Shown one piece after another: positions 8,904-17,767 of a stretch of 64,000 nucleotides of DNA. The position numbers and the translations under genes are program-made. The stretch spans positions 60,403-124,402 of the forward strand of contig JANLVI010000034.1 of the NCBI GenBank assembly GCA_031363915.1. The letters run 5' to 3'. Source of the DNA: JANLVI01 sp031363915. GTDB taxonomy: Bacteria > Vulcanimicrobiota > Vulcanimicrobiia > Vulcanimicrobiales > Vulcanimicrobiaceae. Each line of letters starts with the position of its first letter. Position 1 is the stretch's first letter. The notes beneath the pieces are model-generated. The model made no database searches. It was not told where the DNA came from and worked only from the letters and a program-made list of their open reading frames with translations.

Positions 8904-11561
8904 ATGCGTTTTCCAGCGGGTCGATTTTTTGCCGGCGCAGCGCTCGCCATGATGCTTGTGGCACCGGCTGCCGCTGAGAAGCCGTTTTCGTTTGATGGGA
9001 CGCCCGGCAAACTGCCGAAGACCGTCGTGCCCACGGCCTACGAGATCCACCTCGTCACCGACGTTGCGAAACACGCGTTTTCCGGCAGCGAGACCGTGCG
9101 CGTTAACGTGCGCAAGTCGACGAAGCGCGTCCTCGTCAACACGCTCGACATGACGGTCTCCTCGGCAAGTGCCGACGGTGTGGCTGCCGCGAAGATCGCA
9201 ACGGACAACAAAGAACAAGTCACGACGCTGACCTTCGCCAAACCCTTGAGCGTCGGCAGTCACGCGCTGAAATTTGCGTACACGGGCACGATGCCGCCTT
9301 CGCCCGAAGGCCTATTCTACCAGCCATATCGCGACGCGTCGGGCGAGCATGTGATGATCTCGACGCAGTTCGAATCGACCGACGCGCGCCGCATGTTCCC
9401 GAGTTGGGACGAGCCCGCGTTCCGTGCGACCTACCAACTCGAAGCTGCTGTCCCCAAAGCCTGGATGGCCGTCTCGAACACACCGATCGTGAGCGAAAAA
9501 CTCGCCCCAAACGACTTGAAGACGGTGCGCTTCGCGCGCACACCCAAAATGTCGTCATATCTTGTCGTGCTCTCCGCCGGTGACTTCGGCGCGATCGAAG
9601 GCACCGCGGACGGCGTGAAGATTCGCGTCGTAACGCCCAAAGGCCGTGAAGAGACCGGTCGCTATGCGTTGGAATCGGCCGAGAAAATACTCGCGTACTA
9701 CGACGACTATTTCGGCATCAAATTTCCCTTACCGAAACTCGATTTGATCGCGATTCCGGGCGGCTTTGGCGGCGCGATGGAAAATTGGGGCGGCATCACG
9801 TTCAACGAACGTGCGCTCCTGTTCGATCCGAAGACGTCGACGAGCGGTGCCAAGCAGGGCGTGTTCGCCGTCATCGCGCACGAGATGGCGCACCAATGGT
9901 TCGGCGATCTCGTCACGACGGCGTGGTGGGACAACATTTGGCTCAACGAAGGCTTCGCGTCGTGGATGGGCACGAAGGCGACCGACCACTTCAACCCCGA
10001 CTGGAACGTCTGGCAAGAAGCAAACGGCGAAAAAGAAGCGGCGATGGGTGACGACGCACGCCTGACGACCCATCCGATCCAACAACCGATCACCAACGAA
10101 GCCGAAGCTGCGGCGTCGTTCGACGACATCACGTATCTCAAAGGCCAGTCCTTCCTGCGCATGCTCGAGACGTATCTCGGCGAGGCACCGTTCCGCGCGG
10201 GGATCCGCGAGTACATGCAGACGCACAAGTACAGCAACACGACGACGGCGGACCTCTGGAACTCGCTTGCCGCTGCGTCGCATAAGCCCGTCGTGCAGAT
10301 TGCCGCCGGATGGACCGAGCAACCCGGCTTCCCTGTTGTAAGCGTCACCGCGACCTGCGCGTCGGGGCGCCGTTCGCTTGCACTCGTGCAGTCACGCTTC
10401 TTGCTCAGCGGTAACGATCCCAACCTCAAAAGCGACCTTTGGGCCATTCCCGTCGGCGTGAAGACCGCATCGAATGCTGCCTCAATCTACACGCTCATGG
10501 ATAAGTCCAGCACCGTCGCGAGCGGCGGCGCATGCGAGGAGCCCTTCGTCGTGAACTCCGGCAACGTCGGCTATTACCGCGTGCAATACAGTCCGGACCT
10601 TACTGCTTTCATGCAGGAGCACTTCGCCTCACTCGAAGTCAACGATCGCATCGAAATGCTCGGCGATTCGTGGGCGCTCGTACAATCGGGACGGCAGCCC
10701 TCAGCCGCTTATCTGAGCCTCGTCAAGTCGCTCGGTCCCGATCTCAACCTCGTCGAGTGGCAGCAAATCTCCGGATCGCTCGGCACGCTTGTGGATTTCG
10801 AGCGCGGCAAACCGGCTTCGAAGGCCTTCGATGCGTACGTGCGCAGCGTCTACCGTCCGCTCTACGACAAACTTGGTTGGGAAGCAAAGTCGGGCGATTC
10901 CGTGCCGACGCAGCAATTGCGTCGTATGGTCGTCGGAATGCTCGGCGGCGCGGACGATGCCGGGATTCTGGCGGAATCGAAGCAGCGGTTTGGTGCGTTC
11001 CAGCAAAATCCGAGCAGCGTCTCGCCGGACGATCAAGGCATGCTTCTGGGAATTGTCGGCGCAAACGCCGATGCAGCGACGTGGGATCAGCTCCACGCAC
11101 TAGCGCAGAAAGCAACATCGACCGAGGAAAAGCAACGGTATCTTGGCGCGCTTGCGGCCGTGAAAAACGACGCGCTCGCACAGAAGGCGCTGGACCTCTC
11201 ACTGACCGACGAGATCCCACCCCAGATCTCGCAGTTCCGTATCCGTATGCTCGGTGAGGTCGCCGACGGCCATCAGCAACTTGCGTGGGCGTTCTTCAAA
11301 GCGCACAATGCCGAGTTGTTCAAGACACGCTCGACGTTCGAGAAGATTTTGAGCTTTACGGGTTTTGAAAACGTGTTCTGGAATGCCGCGCCGGTCGAAG
11401 AAATCGAAAGCTACACGAAGAAGAACGTTCCACCCGAAGCGTACAAAGAAGTCGCGAAGGCAACGGAGCGCGTGAAGTTCCGGCGTGCGCTGCAAGATAA
11501 ACTGCTGCCGCAGGTCGATGCGTACGTGGTGAACGCTTCGGGACCATTCACGACCAAGTAA
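8904..11561 (+). CDS. Secreted M1-family zinc aminopeptidase
   Basis: An 885-residue exported metallopeptidase that removes N-terminal residues from peptides. A signal peptide (residues 1-24, ending PAAA/EK) is followed by the M1 N-terminal beta domain. Residues 290-294 are GAMEN, the substrate amino-terminus-binding loop. Zinc ligands are H326 and H330 in HEMAH and E349 in NEGFA, exactly 18 residues after the second His. The C-terminal half is helical, as in the ERAP1-like domain of puromycin-sensitive aminopeptidase. A TGAGGT stretch at 8894 serves as ribosome-binding site. With the tricorn-type protease upstream and the M61 and M28 enzymes downstream, it suits stepwise breakdown of peptides outside the cytoplasm. 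Confidence 0.95.
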   Translation: MRFPAGRFFAGAALAMMLVAPAAAEKPFSFDGTPGKLPKTVVPTAYEIHLVTDVAKHAFSGSETVRVNVRKSTKRVLVNTLDMTVSSASADGVAAAKIATDNKEQVTTLTFAKPLSVGSHALKFAYTGTMPPSPEGLFYQPYRDASGEHVMISTQFESTDARRMFPSWDEPAFRATYQLEAAVPKAWMAVSNTPIVSEKLAPNDLKTVRFARTPKMSSYLVVLSAGDFGAIEGTADGVKIRVVTPKGREETGRYALESAEKILAYYDDYFGIKFPLPKLDLIAIPGGFGGAMENWGGITFNERALLFDPKTSTSGAKQGVFAVIAHEMAHQWFGDLVTTAWWDNIWLNEGFASWMGTKATDHFNPDWNVWQEANGEKEAAMGDDARLTTHPIQQPITNEAEAAASFDDITYLKGQSFLRMLETYLGEAPFRAGIREYMQTHKYSNTTTADLWNSLAAASHKPVVQIAAGWTEQPGFPVVSVTATCASGRRSLALVQSRFLLSGNDPNLKSDLWAIPVGVKTASNAASIYTLMDKSSTVASGGACEEPFVVNSGNVGYYRVQYSPDLTAFMQEHFASLEVNDRIEMLGDSWALVQSGRQPSAAYLSLVKSLGPDLNLVEWQQISGSLGTLVDFERGKPASKAFDAYVRSVYRPLYDKLGWEAKSGDSVPTQQLRRMVVGMLGGADDAGILAESKQRFGAFQQNPSSVSPDDQGMLLGIVGANADAATWDQLHALAQKATSTEEKQRYLGALAAVKNDALAQKALDLSLTDEIPPQISQFRIRMLGEVADGHQQLAWAFFKAHNAELFKTRSTFEKILSFTGFENVFWNAAPVEEIESYTKKNVPPEAYKEVAKATERVKFRRALQDKLLPQVDAYVVNASGPFTTK

Positions 11562-11587
11562 GACCGGTCATCGCGCTGCACGGCGCG

Positions 11588-12271
11588 GTGGCGAACGGTG
11601 CGACGTGGCTCCCGCTGGCTCGCCGGCTGGGGCTGCGTTTTTCTGTTGCGATGCCGGATTTGGCCGGCCACGGCCTGCGACGTGGCGAGCCTTTTACGTA
11701 TGACGCTGCGCTCGCTGATATCGACACGTGGATTTCCGCGTGCTCGTCACCGCCGATTTTGGTCGGCGATTCGCTCGGCGGCTATCTTGCAATCGCCGCT
11801 GCCGCACGTGCCGGGACGCGCATTGCGGGCGTCATCGCGGGTGGCTGCACGTATCCACTCGATGGCGGAGCTGGTGCGCTGTCATATTTCAGCGACCTTG
11901 CGGGAGATGCGTTTGCCTCGCTCGTCGGTGCGGCGCGGATCGAAGATTGGCTGGAGCGATCGTTTGCGCGACTCACCGCACGTCTTGACGCGGGAGCGGA
12001 TGCGGAAGCGATCGTGTCGCGCGGCTTCGCCGTCGCGATGCGTGGCGTAACGCTACGCGCACTCATCGCACGCGACTTCATCACGTTTGCGCGGAAGATC
12101 GTCGTTCCGACGATCTATGTCAACGGCGCGTTCGATTACCCAATCCGTTTCGGCGAACGTGCGTTCGCGCGAGCGACGCCTGGAGCGCGCGTCATGATCG
12201 CTCCCGGCGTCGGACACGGCGCCGGCCTCACGCGTCCGCAAACCTTCGCCCAGGCGGTGTTAGCCCTTTAG
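11588..12271 (+). CDS. Alpha/beta-hydrolase (start uncertain)
   Basis: A small alpha/beta-hydrolase with the nucleophile elbow GDSLGG and a C-terminal GVGHGAG that supplies the likely catalytic His. The first standard start codon in frame is the GTG at 11588. However, the same frame upstream reads RPVIALHGAVANG, and IALHG is the conserved oxyanion-hole strand of this fold. The real protein therefore probably begins before 11588, yet between the upstream stop and this point there is no ATG, GTG or TTG; only ATT (11546), ATC (11570) or CTG (11576) are available. The gene overlaps the end of the M1 gene in that case and may be translated by coupling. It converges on the M61 gene with a 4-base overlap. 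The substrate is unknown. Confidence 0.75.
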   Translation: MANGATWLPLARRLGLRFSVAMPDLAGHGLRRGEPFTYDAALADIDTWISACSSPPILVGDSLGGYLAIAAAARAGTRIAGVIAGGCTYPLDGGAGALSYFSDLAGDAFASLVGAARIEDWLERSFARLTARLDAGADAEAIVSRGFAVAMRGVTLRALIARDFITFARKIVVPTIYVNGAFDYPIRFGERAFARATPGARVMIAPGVGHGAGLTRPQTFAQAVLAL

Positions 12272-14139
12272 CGGTGAGCTTTCGCGATCTCGGCGAGCAA
12301 GTCGGGTTTACCCGGCGTGCGTTCGAGATGCGCGTAGCGCTCGCCGCTGTGGTAGTCGACGTCGATCGTGCTCACGGAGCCGAAATTGTCGACGACGAAC
12401 GCGAGCGGTGCCTTACTCGTGACGGCCGCCTTGAGGGCGGCATGGTAGCCGTCGGCTGAGAAGCGGCGACCCGCAACGGCGAGGATCTTCATGAACGGCG
12501 AGAGTCCGGCGCGGGCGGCGGCACTGCCGTCGATGACGTCGACAATGTCGCCAGTTTCGGTCTTGATTTGAAGCCCGATCGATTCGCTGGAATCGATCGA
12601 CTTATCGAATCGCTCGCCTTCGCGGTCGAGCCGTCCGGGGATGTCGTTGTACGTGACGTGCCAGCCGGCGCGCTCGATCCCGCCAAGCGGCGGTTTCGGC
12701 GCGATCGTATCGATGCGCTCGGTGAAGAACGTCGCCCAGTCGTACGGGACCACGGCGGTCAGCGTTGCGATCACGTCCGCGCGCGTGTAGGGTTTGACCA
12801 TTGGCGCGCTCGCGGGCGCTCCGTAGAAGGCCTTGCAGAAATCATCGAGCGATTTTGCACCATTCGATTGCTGGCGGATAATCGTATCGGCTTCGAGCCA
12901 GATTAACTCACCCTCACTATAAAAGGCAACGTCGCGGCGCTCGTGCGAGAACGCCTTGGCGGCAAGGTAGAGAAACGGCGCGGAGACTGCCGTATCGAGT
13001 AGCGGCCGGGTCTGGCGGCCGGTCTGCGTTTCGAGTTGTTCGACGATACGCGCGAGCGCTTCGGGATATTCCGCCGTGGCGCGTAAGCCCGCGCGGTGAG
13101 TGAAGACATCGCCGAGATACTGCGTCAGGCCCTCGTAGACCCACAGCAGATCGGTCTGCTCGGGATCTTGAAAATTCGGAACGGCAAGATCGGCGGGTCG
13201 ACGGTATTTGCCGTTCCAACTGTGTGTGAATTCGTGCGGTAGAAGATCGGCACTATAATGCAGCGCTTCGCCGTCCGTCAGGTAATTTTCCGCTGCCCGA
13301 TTGTCGCTTGACTCGTGATGTTCGATCCCTTGGAAATCAATTGCATCGCTGAGCGTCAGCAAGAAGTGATAGTTGCGCCAGTGTCGCGCGCCGAAGAGGG
13401 CGTCCGTTTCGGCGACAAGATTTTTGTATTTATCGATCGTCTCGGGCGTGGCGGCGAGCGCTGCATCGGACTCACCGGCAAGATCGAGTTCGTTCGTTCC
13501 GCCGTTCGTCGCGAGCGTAATTTTGCGCATGTGCGCGCCGGTGAGGAGCGGCGAGTCGGCTAGTGTTTCGAGTGAAACTTCCGAGAAGTCGACACGATTG
13601 CCGGTCTTCGCTCGCGTCATCAGCGCCGTCGCATAGTCCCACGACGGCGGCAGCACGATGCTCGGAATCAGACGCACGCCAGCGTTGGTGCCGCCTTGCG
13701 GCGAGAGCACCACCGCGTACCAATTGAGCATGGCCATCGTGCCGGACGTCGTACGTTCTTTGCCCCCGGGCGCGCTCGAACCGGAGAGTAGATAATCGAG
13801 GGATACATCAAGACGTAGCGTGCCGGGCGGTACGACCAAGTGGAATGCATATTGATCGATCGTATCGCGGCGCCACGTTAGCGGCGTGCCGCCGGCGGAG
13901 ATGCGGAGCGCGGCAAGTTCGTTGATAGGGCCGTTCGGCCCATGTTCGCCTGGGATCCAGCGCGGATAGACGAGTGTCAACGGCCCGGGAGACACGGGGA
14001 TCGACAGTTTGGCGCGGACGATCCCGTGCGCGACGGCGGTGGCGTCGACGACGAGGGTCTCGGCCGCCGATTGGGCGGAGACCGGGGCCGAAGTGCACGT
14101 CAGCGCGAGAAACAGGGCGAGAGCAAGAACAAATCGCAT
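12268..14139 (-). CDS. Secreted M61-family glycyl aminopeptidase with PDZ domain
   Basis: A 623-residue exported metallopeptidase. The signal peptide ends near residue 22 (PVSA/QS). An N-terminal beta-rich domain comes first, then the catalytic motif HEFTH (H302, E303, H306) in the family setting HEFTHSWNGKYRRP, with E336 (WVYEG) as likely third zinc ligand. A PDZ-type domain at about 510-600 contains SIGLQIKTETGDIVDV. M61 enzymes remove glycine or other small residues from peptide N-termini. The ATG at 14139 was chosen over the longer frame because it begins the signal peptide and has a GAAGGAAG ribosome-binding site. The stop interlocks with that of the convergent hydrolase. It is divergent from the AlkB-like gene across about 70 bases. 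Confidence 0.92.
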   Translation of the reverse strand: MRFVLALALFLALTCTSAPVSAQSAAETLVVDATAVAHGIVRAKLSIPVSPGPLTLVYPRWIPGEHGPNGPINELAALRISAGGTPLTWRRDTIDQYAFHLVVPPGTLRLDVSLDYLLSGSSAPGGKERTTSGTMAMLNWYAVVLSPQGGTNAGVRLIPSIVLPPSWDYATALMTRAKTGNRVDFSEVSLETLADSPLLTGAHMRKITLATNGGTNELDLAGESDAALAATPETIDKYKNLVAETDALFGARHWRNYHFLLTLSDAIDFQGIEHHESSDNRAAENYLTDGEALHYSADLLPHEFTHSWNGKYRRPADLAVPNFQDPEQTDLLWVYEGLTQYLGDVFTHRAGLRATAEYPEALARIVEQLETQTGRQTRPLLDTAVSAPFLYLAAKAFSHERRDVAFYSEGELIWLEADTIIRQQSNGAKSLDDFCKAFYGAPASAPMVKPYTRADVIATLTAVVPYDWATFFTERIDTIAPKPPLGGIERAGWHVTYNDIPGRLDREGERFDKSIDSSESIGLQIKTETGDIVDVIDGSAAARAGLSPFMKILAVAGRRFSADGYHAALKAAVTSKAPLAFVVDNFGSVSTIDVDYHSGERYAHLERTPGKPDLLAEIAKAHR

Positions 14140-14210
14140 CGCTCTTCCTTCGCAGGGGTAAGAACCGACTCCGTGGAGGGACACCCTTTCGGCGATCGAA
14201 CGTACGTACG

Positions 14211-14804
14211 ATGCTCGCCCAGCAAGTCGCCCTCTTCGATGCGCGTCCGGCAGAGATCGCGCTCGTCCGCGAACGAGGCGACGTCGTCTTTTATCCGGGC
14301 TTCCTCGACCGTGCGCTTGGGTTCGCACTCGGTGCAGAGCTACGCGGCGAGACGACCTGGAGCGCCGATTCGCGAATGATGTACGGCAAGCGCGTCCTGG
14401 TTCCGCGTGAGACCGCGTCGCGCGGCGCGGGAACCGCGCAATCCTGGACACCACTGCTGCTTCGCGTCAAAGATCTCGTAGAGGCGCGCGCGGGCCAGAA
14501 GTTCGACTACGTATTCATCAATCGCTACCGCAACGGTAACGACAGCGTAGCATGGCACAATGACGACGAGGGCGATGTCGATTCGCGCCTGCACATCGCC
14601 TCGCTCACCTTAGGTGCGACCCGCACATTCGACCTGCGTCCGCGCGTCGCGAGCGGCCTCCGCCCGCGAAAGATCTCGGTCGACCTGGAACACGGCGACC
14701 TCATCATCATGCGCGGCGAGACGCAGCGCAACTGGCAGCATCGCATCGCAAAAAATCCGCTCGTGCACGAGGAACGGATCAACCTAACCTTCCGCCAGCG
14801 CTAG
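14211..14804 (+). CDS. AlkB-like Fe(II)/2-oxoglutarate dioxygenase
   Basis: A 197-residue protein with the full AlkB signature. Iron ligands are H116 and D118 (WHNDD) and H177 (QHRI). R189 and R195 in RINLTFR match the 2-oxoglutarate-binding arginines. The length and the LTFR ending resemble the ALKBH2/3-like group, which repairs methylated bases in DNA or RNA by oxidative demethylation. The upstream FDYVFINRYRNGNDSVAWH segment is the nucleotide-recognition region. The start at 14211 is the first ATG beyond the region overlapping the M61 gene. Its stop shares four bases with the convergent phosphatase gene. A second alkylation-repair gene lies at 49771-50358, so the organism seems to use both direct reversal and base excision. 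Confidence 0.92.
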   Translation: MLAQQVALFDARPAEIALVRERGDVVFYPGFLDRALGFALGAELRGETTWSADSRMMYGKRVLVPRETASRGAGTAQSWTPLLLRVKDLVEARAGQKFDYVFINRYRNGNDSVAWHNDDEGDVDSRLHIASLTLGATRTFDLRPRVASGLRPRKISVDLEHGDLIIMRGETQRNWQHRIAKNPLVHEERINLTFRQR

Positions 14805-17650
14805 ACGACCGTTAACGTCACGATCGCGACGTCGTCGCGCGCGCCGTCCGGGAGTACGGAATCGGCGATTAGGTGAGCGTCTTGCGGTGTGCCGAGTGGC
14901 GCGTTTTTGCCAAGCGTTTCGAATACGCGGGCCGTTCCCTCTATGATGTCGTGCGTCGATTCCACCAGACCGTCGGTGTAGAAAACGATCGTGTCGCCGA
15001 CGTTGAGCCACGTCGTGCAAATCTCGCCGACCGCAAGGTCGCGCACGCCCAGCGGCGGCAACGTCACGGCATCGAAGGTGCCGACGTTTTTCCCAGAACG
15101 CAGCACCGGCAACGGATGGCCGGCCGAGGCGAAACGCAGGCGCCGCGTGCGCGGATCGTAGATCGCGGCGAGCGCCGTCGCAAGGCCGTTTGAATCGTGC
15201 AAGCGCAGCGTCGCATCGGCGGCATCGAGCATCGTGATCGGATCGGGTTCGAGCACGGCGCATGACTGCATCGCCTGACGCAGTTTTGCCATCGTGACCG
15301 CCGCGTCGAGTCCGGAACCGAGCACGTCGCCGATCGTGATCCCCACGCGTCCGTCGCCGAGGGCGAAGACGTCGTACCAGTCGCCGCCGATCATCGCTTC
15401 GCGTTTGGCGGGACGATAGATCGCGCTAAAGCGGCAGTTCGCAATTTGCGGGAGAGTCGCCGGCATGGACGCGGTCTGCAGGACCGTTGCGATGTTGCTT
15501 ATGCGTTCGTATTGCTGCGCGTTACTGATCGCGATCGCCGCACGTTCGGCCAATTGCTGCGCGAGCGCGAGGTCGCGCTCGTCGTACGGCGTGTCCGATG
15601 TCACGCGACAAAACGTCATCGCGCCCAGACACTCGCCGTGAGCGATGAGCGGCACGACGAGCGCGCTCTTTAGGCCAAGCGCATGCACCAATGCATCGAG
15701 TTGCGCATCGTCGCCCGCGGTCGCGCACAAATCATCTTCAGTAATTGATCTCTGCAGTAAGGGTTTGCCGCTCGTCGCGACACGCGCCATGGCGCTGGTC
15801 TTTGGCAAGAGACGCAGGAACCGAACCGCATCGACGTCGACGCGCGGATTGGATCGTAAAGCGCTTGCACGGATGGCGATCTGCCCGTCGGGCCGCAGAA
15901 GACCCACCGACGATGTCTCGCCGACCTCTTCGATCGCGAGTTCTGCCAGCCGTTTGAGCGTCGCGACCGTTTCGATCGAACGCGAGAGTTCGGCGGAGAA
16001 ACGGCCGTAAATGCGCGTCGCGCGCTCCGTGCGTTCGAGTGCCTCGTGCACGCGGGCGTTATCGATTGCGGTCGCGGCGCGTTCCGCAACATTGCAAGCC
16101 AGGGTCAAGTCATCGTTATCAAATGGACCTTCGGCTGCGCGACGTGCAAAACAGATTCCGCCGATGACGCGCTTGCCGGTGATGAGCGGCACGACCAGGA
16201 CGTAACGCATGCCTATGTCGTGGAAATACTTTGCCGAGATGCCGCGGTCGGCATGATCGATATCGAGCGTCGTGTCGATTAAGAGCGGTGCCTGCGATTC
16301 GACGACGCGGGTGATCGGGCTCTTCGCGCGCGGGAGCGGGATGAAGCCGGCGCTGTCGTTGGTGATGACCTCTCCGTCTTGTGCCACGGTGTTGACCACA
16401 ACGATTCCATCGGGTCGAATCAATCCGACCGTGCAGCGCGACGCGAATTCCTCCGATGCAGTGGCCGTGAGACCGCGTAGCGTCAAGTCGAGTGCGAGTG
16501 ATTCGCCGAGCAGTCCGGAGAGCCGCGCGAGAAACCGCAGCGAACGTTGGCTGCGTTTTTGCGCTTCGATATCCGTTGCCGTGGATAGCCAGCCGACGAT
16601 CGCCGAACTCGTGTCGCGGATCGGCATTGTGTGTGCGAGCATCCAGCGGTACGAGCCGTCGTGCGTGCGGATACGGTGTTCGCGTTCGCCCGCTTCGCCG
16701 CGTGCGAGCATCGCGTGCAATTGACGTTGACTCGCCTCGCGGTCATCCGGATGGATGATGTCGACCCAGCCCGTTGCGAGCGCCATCCGGCGGTCGATGC
16801 CGGTGATCTCGGTGAAGCGCCGGTTGAGAAAATCGAGTTTGCCATCGGCCGACGTCGTCCAGACCAGATGCGGGAGCGCATCGGCGAGTTCCCGGAACCG
16901 CCGTTCGCTCTCGATGAGCGCCGTCTCGAGCCGGTGCCGGTCATTGATATCAATGGCCACGCCGTGCCAGCGTTTGATCGCGGCGTTCTCATCCAAAACG
17001 GCGCGCGCGCGGACGACGAGCCAGCGGTACGCCGCGCCGCGCGTCCGGAATCGAAGTTCGATATCGCATGGTTCGCCAGTTTCGATCGACCGGCGCCAAG
17101 CTGTCATCGCTCGACCTCGGTCGTCGGGATGAAGGCTATCGAACCAGCCGGTCCCGCGGGCGCCCTCACCCGGCAAACCCGTGATCGTAGTCCATTCCGA
17201 ATTCATGTAGTCGATCTCGCCAGCCGGGTTAGCTGCCCAAACGATCGTCGGCAAGACATCGAGGATGCGGTCGTGGTCGAGGGAGGCGAGGAACTGGTCG
17301 TGGATGTCCAGTAGCGTGCCGACCCAATGCGTCAGTTTCCCGGCCTCATCAACGAACGGTTCCGCAGACGAGCGGAACCAGCGAAAGGTGCCGTCGCGCG
17401 AGCGGAGCCGGTATTCGCAGTGATACGCCGCGCGGGCGGCGATGCCGAAGTCGCGCTGCTCTTCGAGCCGCTGGCGGTCGCTCGGGTGCACGGCGGCAAG
17501 CCAGCCCGCACCACGCGCGTCATCGGGCGAGCACCCGGTGTATTTCGAAAACCACTTGTTGACGTACTCACATTCGCCATCGAGGCGTAAAATATGCACG
17601 CCCAACGGAAGCGACTCGGCGAGGGCCCGGTAATCGATGACGACATCCAC
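14801..17650 (-). CDS. Triple-PAS, double-GAF, PP2C-type (SpoIIE/RsbU-like) serine phosphatase
   Basis: A 949-residue soluble signalling protein. Three PAS domains lie at about 8-118, 125-240 and 248-365, each ending in the PAC-like pattern RSRDGTFRWF, RTRGAAYRWL or RTHDGSYRWM. Two GAF domains follow at about 375-535 and 550-712. A PP2C-type phosphatase occupies 715-949, with GGDWYD (755-760), GDVLGSGLDAA, SAGHPLP, FYTDGLVE and DDVAIV, which carry the metal-binding aspartates. Such proteins usually dephosphorylate an anti-sigma-factor antagonist and so start a general stress response. No partner (STAS protein or RsbW-like kinase) is in the window. It begins with GTG at 17650; no strong ribosome-binding site is seen. 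PAS and GAF domains suggest redox, light or small-ligand sensing. Confidence 0.92.
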   Translation of the reverse strand: MDVVIDYRALAESLPLGVHILRLDGECEYVNKWFSKYTGCSPDDARGAGWLAAVHPSDRQRLEEQRDFGIAARAAYHCEYRLRSRDGTFRWFRSSAEPFVDEAGKLTHWVGTLLDIHDQFLASLDHDRILDVLPTIVWAANPAGEIDYMNSEWTTITGLPGEGARGTGWFDSLHPDDRGRAMTAWRRSIETGEPCDIELRFRTRGAAYRWLVVRARAVLDENAAIKRWHGVAIDINDRHRLETALIESERRFRELADALPHLVWTTSADGKLDFLNRRFTEITGIDRRMALATGWVDIIHPDDREASQRQLHAMLARGEAGEREHRIRTHDGSYRWMLAHTMPIRDTSSAIVGWLSTATDIEAQKRSQRSLRFLARLSGLLGESLALDLTLRGLTATASEEFASRCTVGLIRPDGIVVVNTVAQDGEVITNDSAGFIPLPRAKSPITRVVESQAPLLIDTTLDIDHADRGISAKYFHDIGMRYVLVVPLITGKRVIGGICFARRAAEGPFDNDDLTLACNVAERAATAIDNARVHEALERTERATRIYGRFSAELSRSIETVATLKRLAELAIEEVGETSSVGLLRPDGQIAIRASALRSNPRVDVDAVRFLRLLPKTSAMARVATSGKPLLQRSITEDDLCATAGDDAQLDALVHALGLKSALVVPLIAHGECLGAMTFCRVTSDTPYDERDLALAQQLAERAAIAISNAQQYERISNIATVLQTASMPATLPQIANCRFSAIYRPAKREAMIGGDWYDVFALGDGRVGITIGDVLGSGLDAAVTMAKLRQAMQSCAVLEPDPITMLDAADATLRLHDSNGLATALAAIYDPRTRRLRFASAGHPLPVLRSGKNVGTFDAVTLPPLGVRDLAVGEICTTWLNVGDTIVFYTDGLVESTHDIIEGTARVFETLGKNAPLGTPQDAHLIADSVLPDGARDDVAIVTLTVV

Positions 17651-17767
17651 GTGGAAAATTAGGAAATCCTCTCACGTCAAAACGGGTGACGGAAGTTCGG
17701 TCTCTGGAGAACATCGGCCTGACAGTTGGATACTTGAGCAGGTTACCGGCGGAATGTAAATTTTTTT

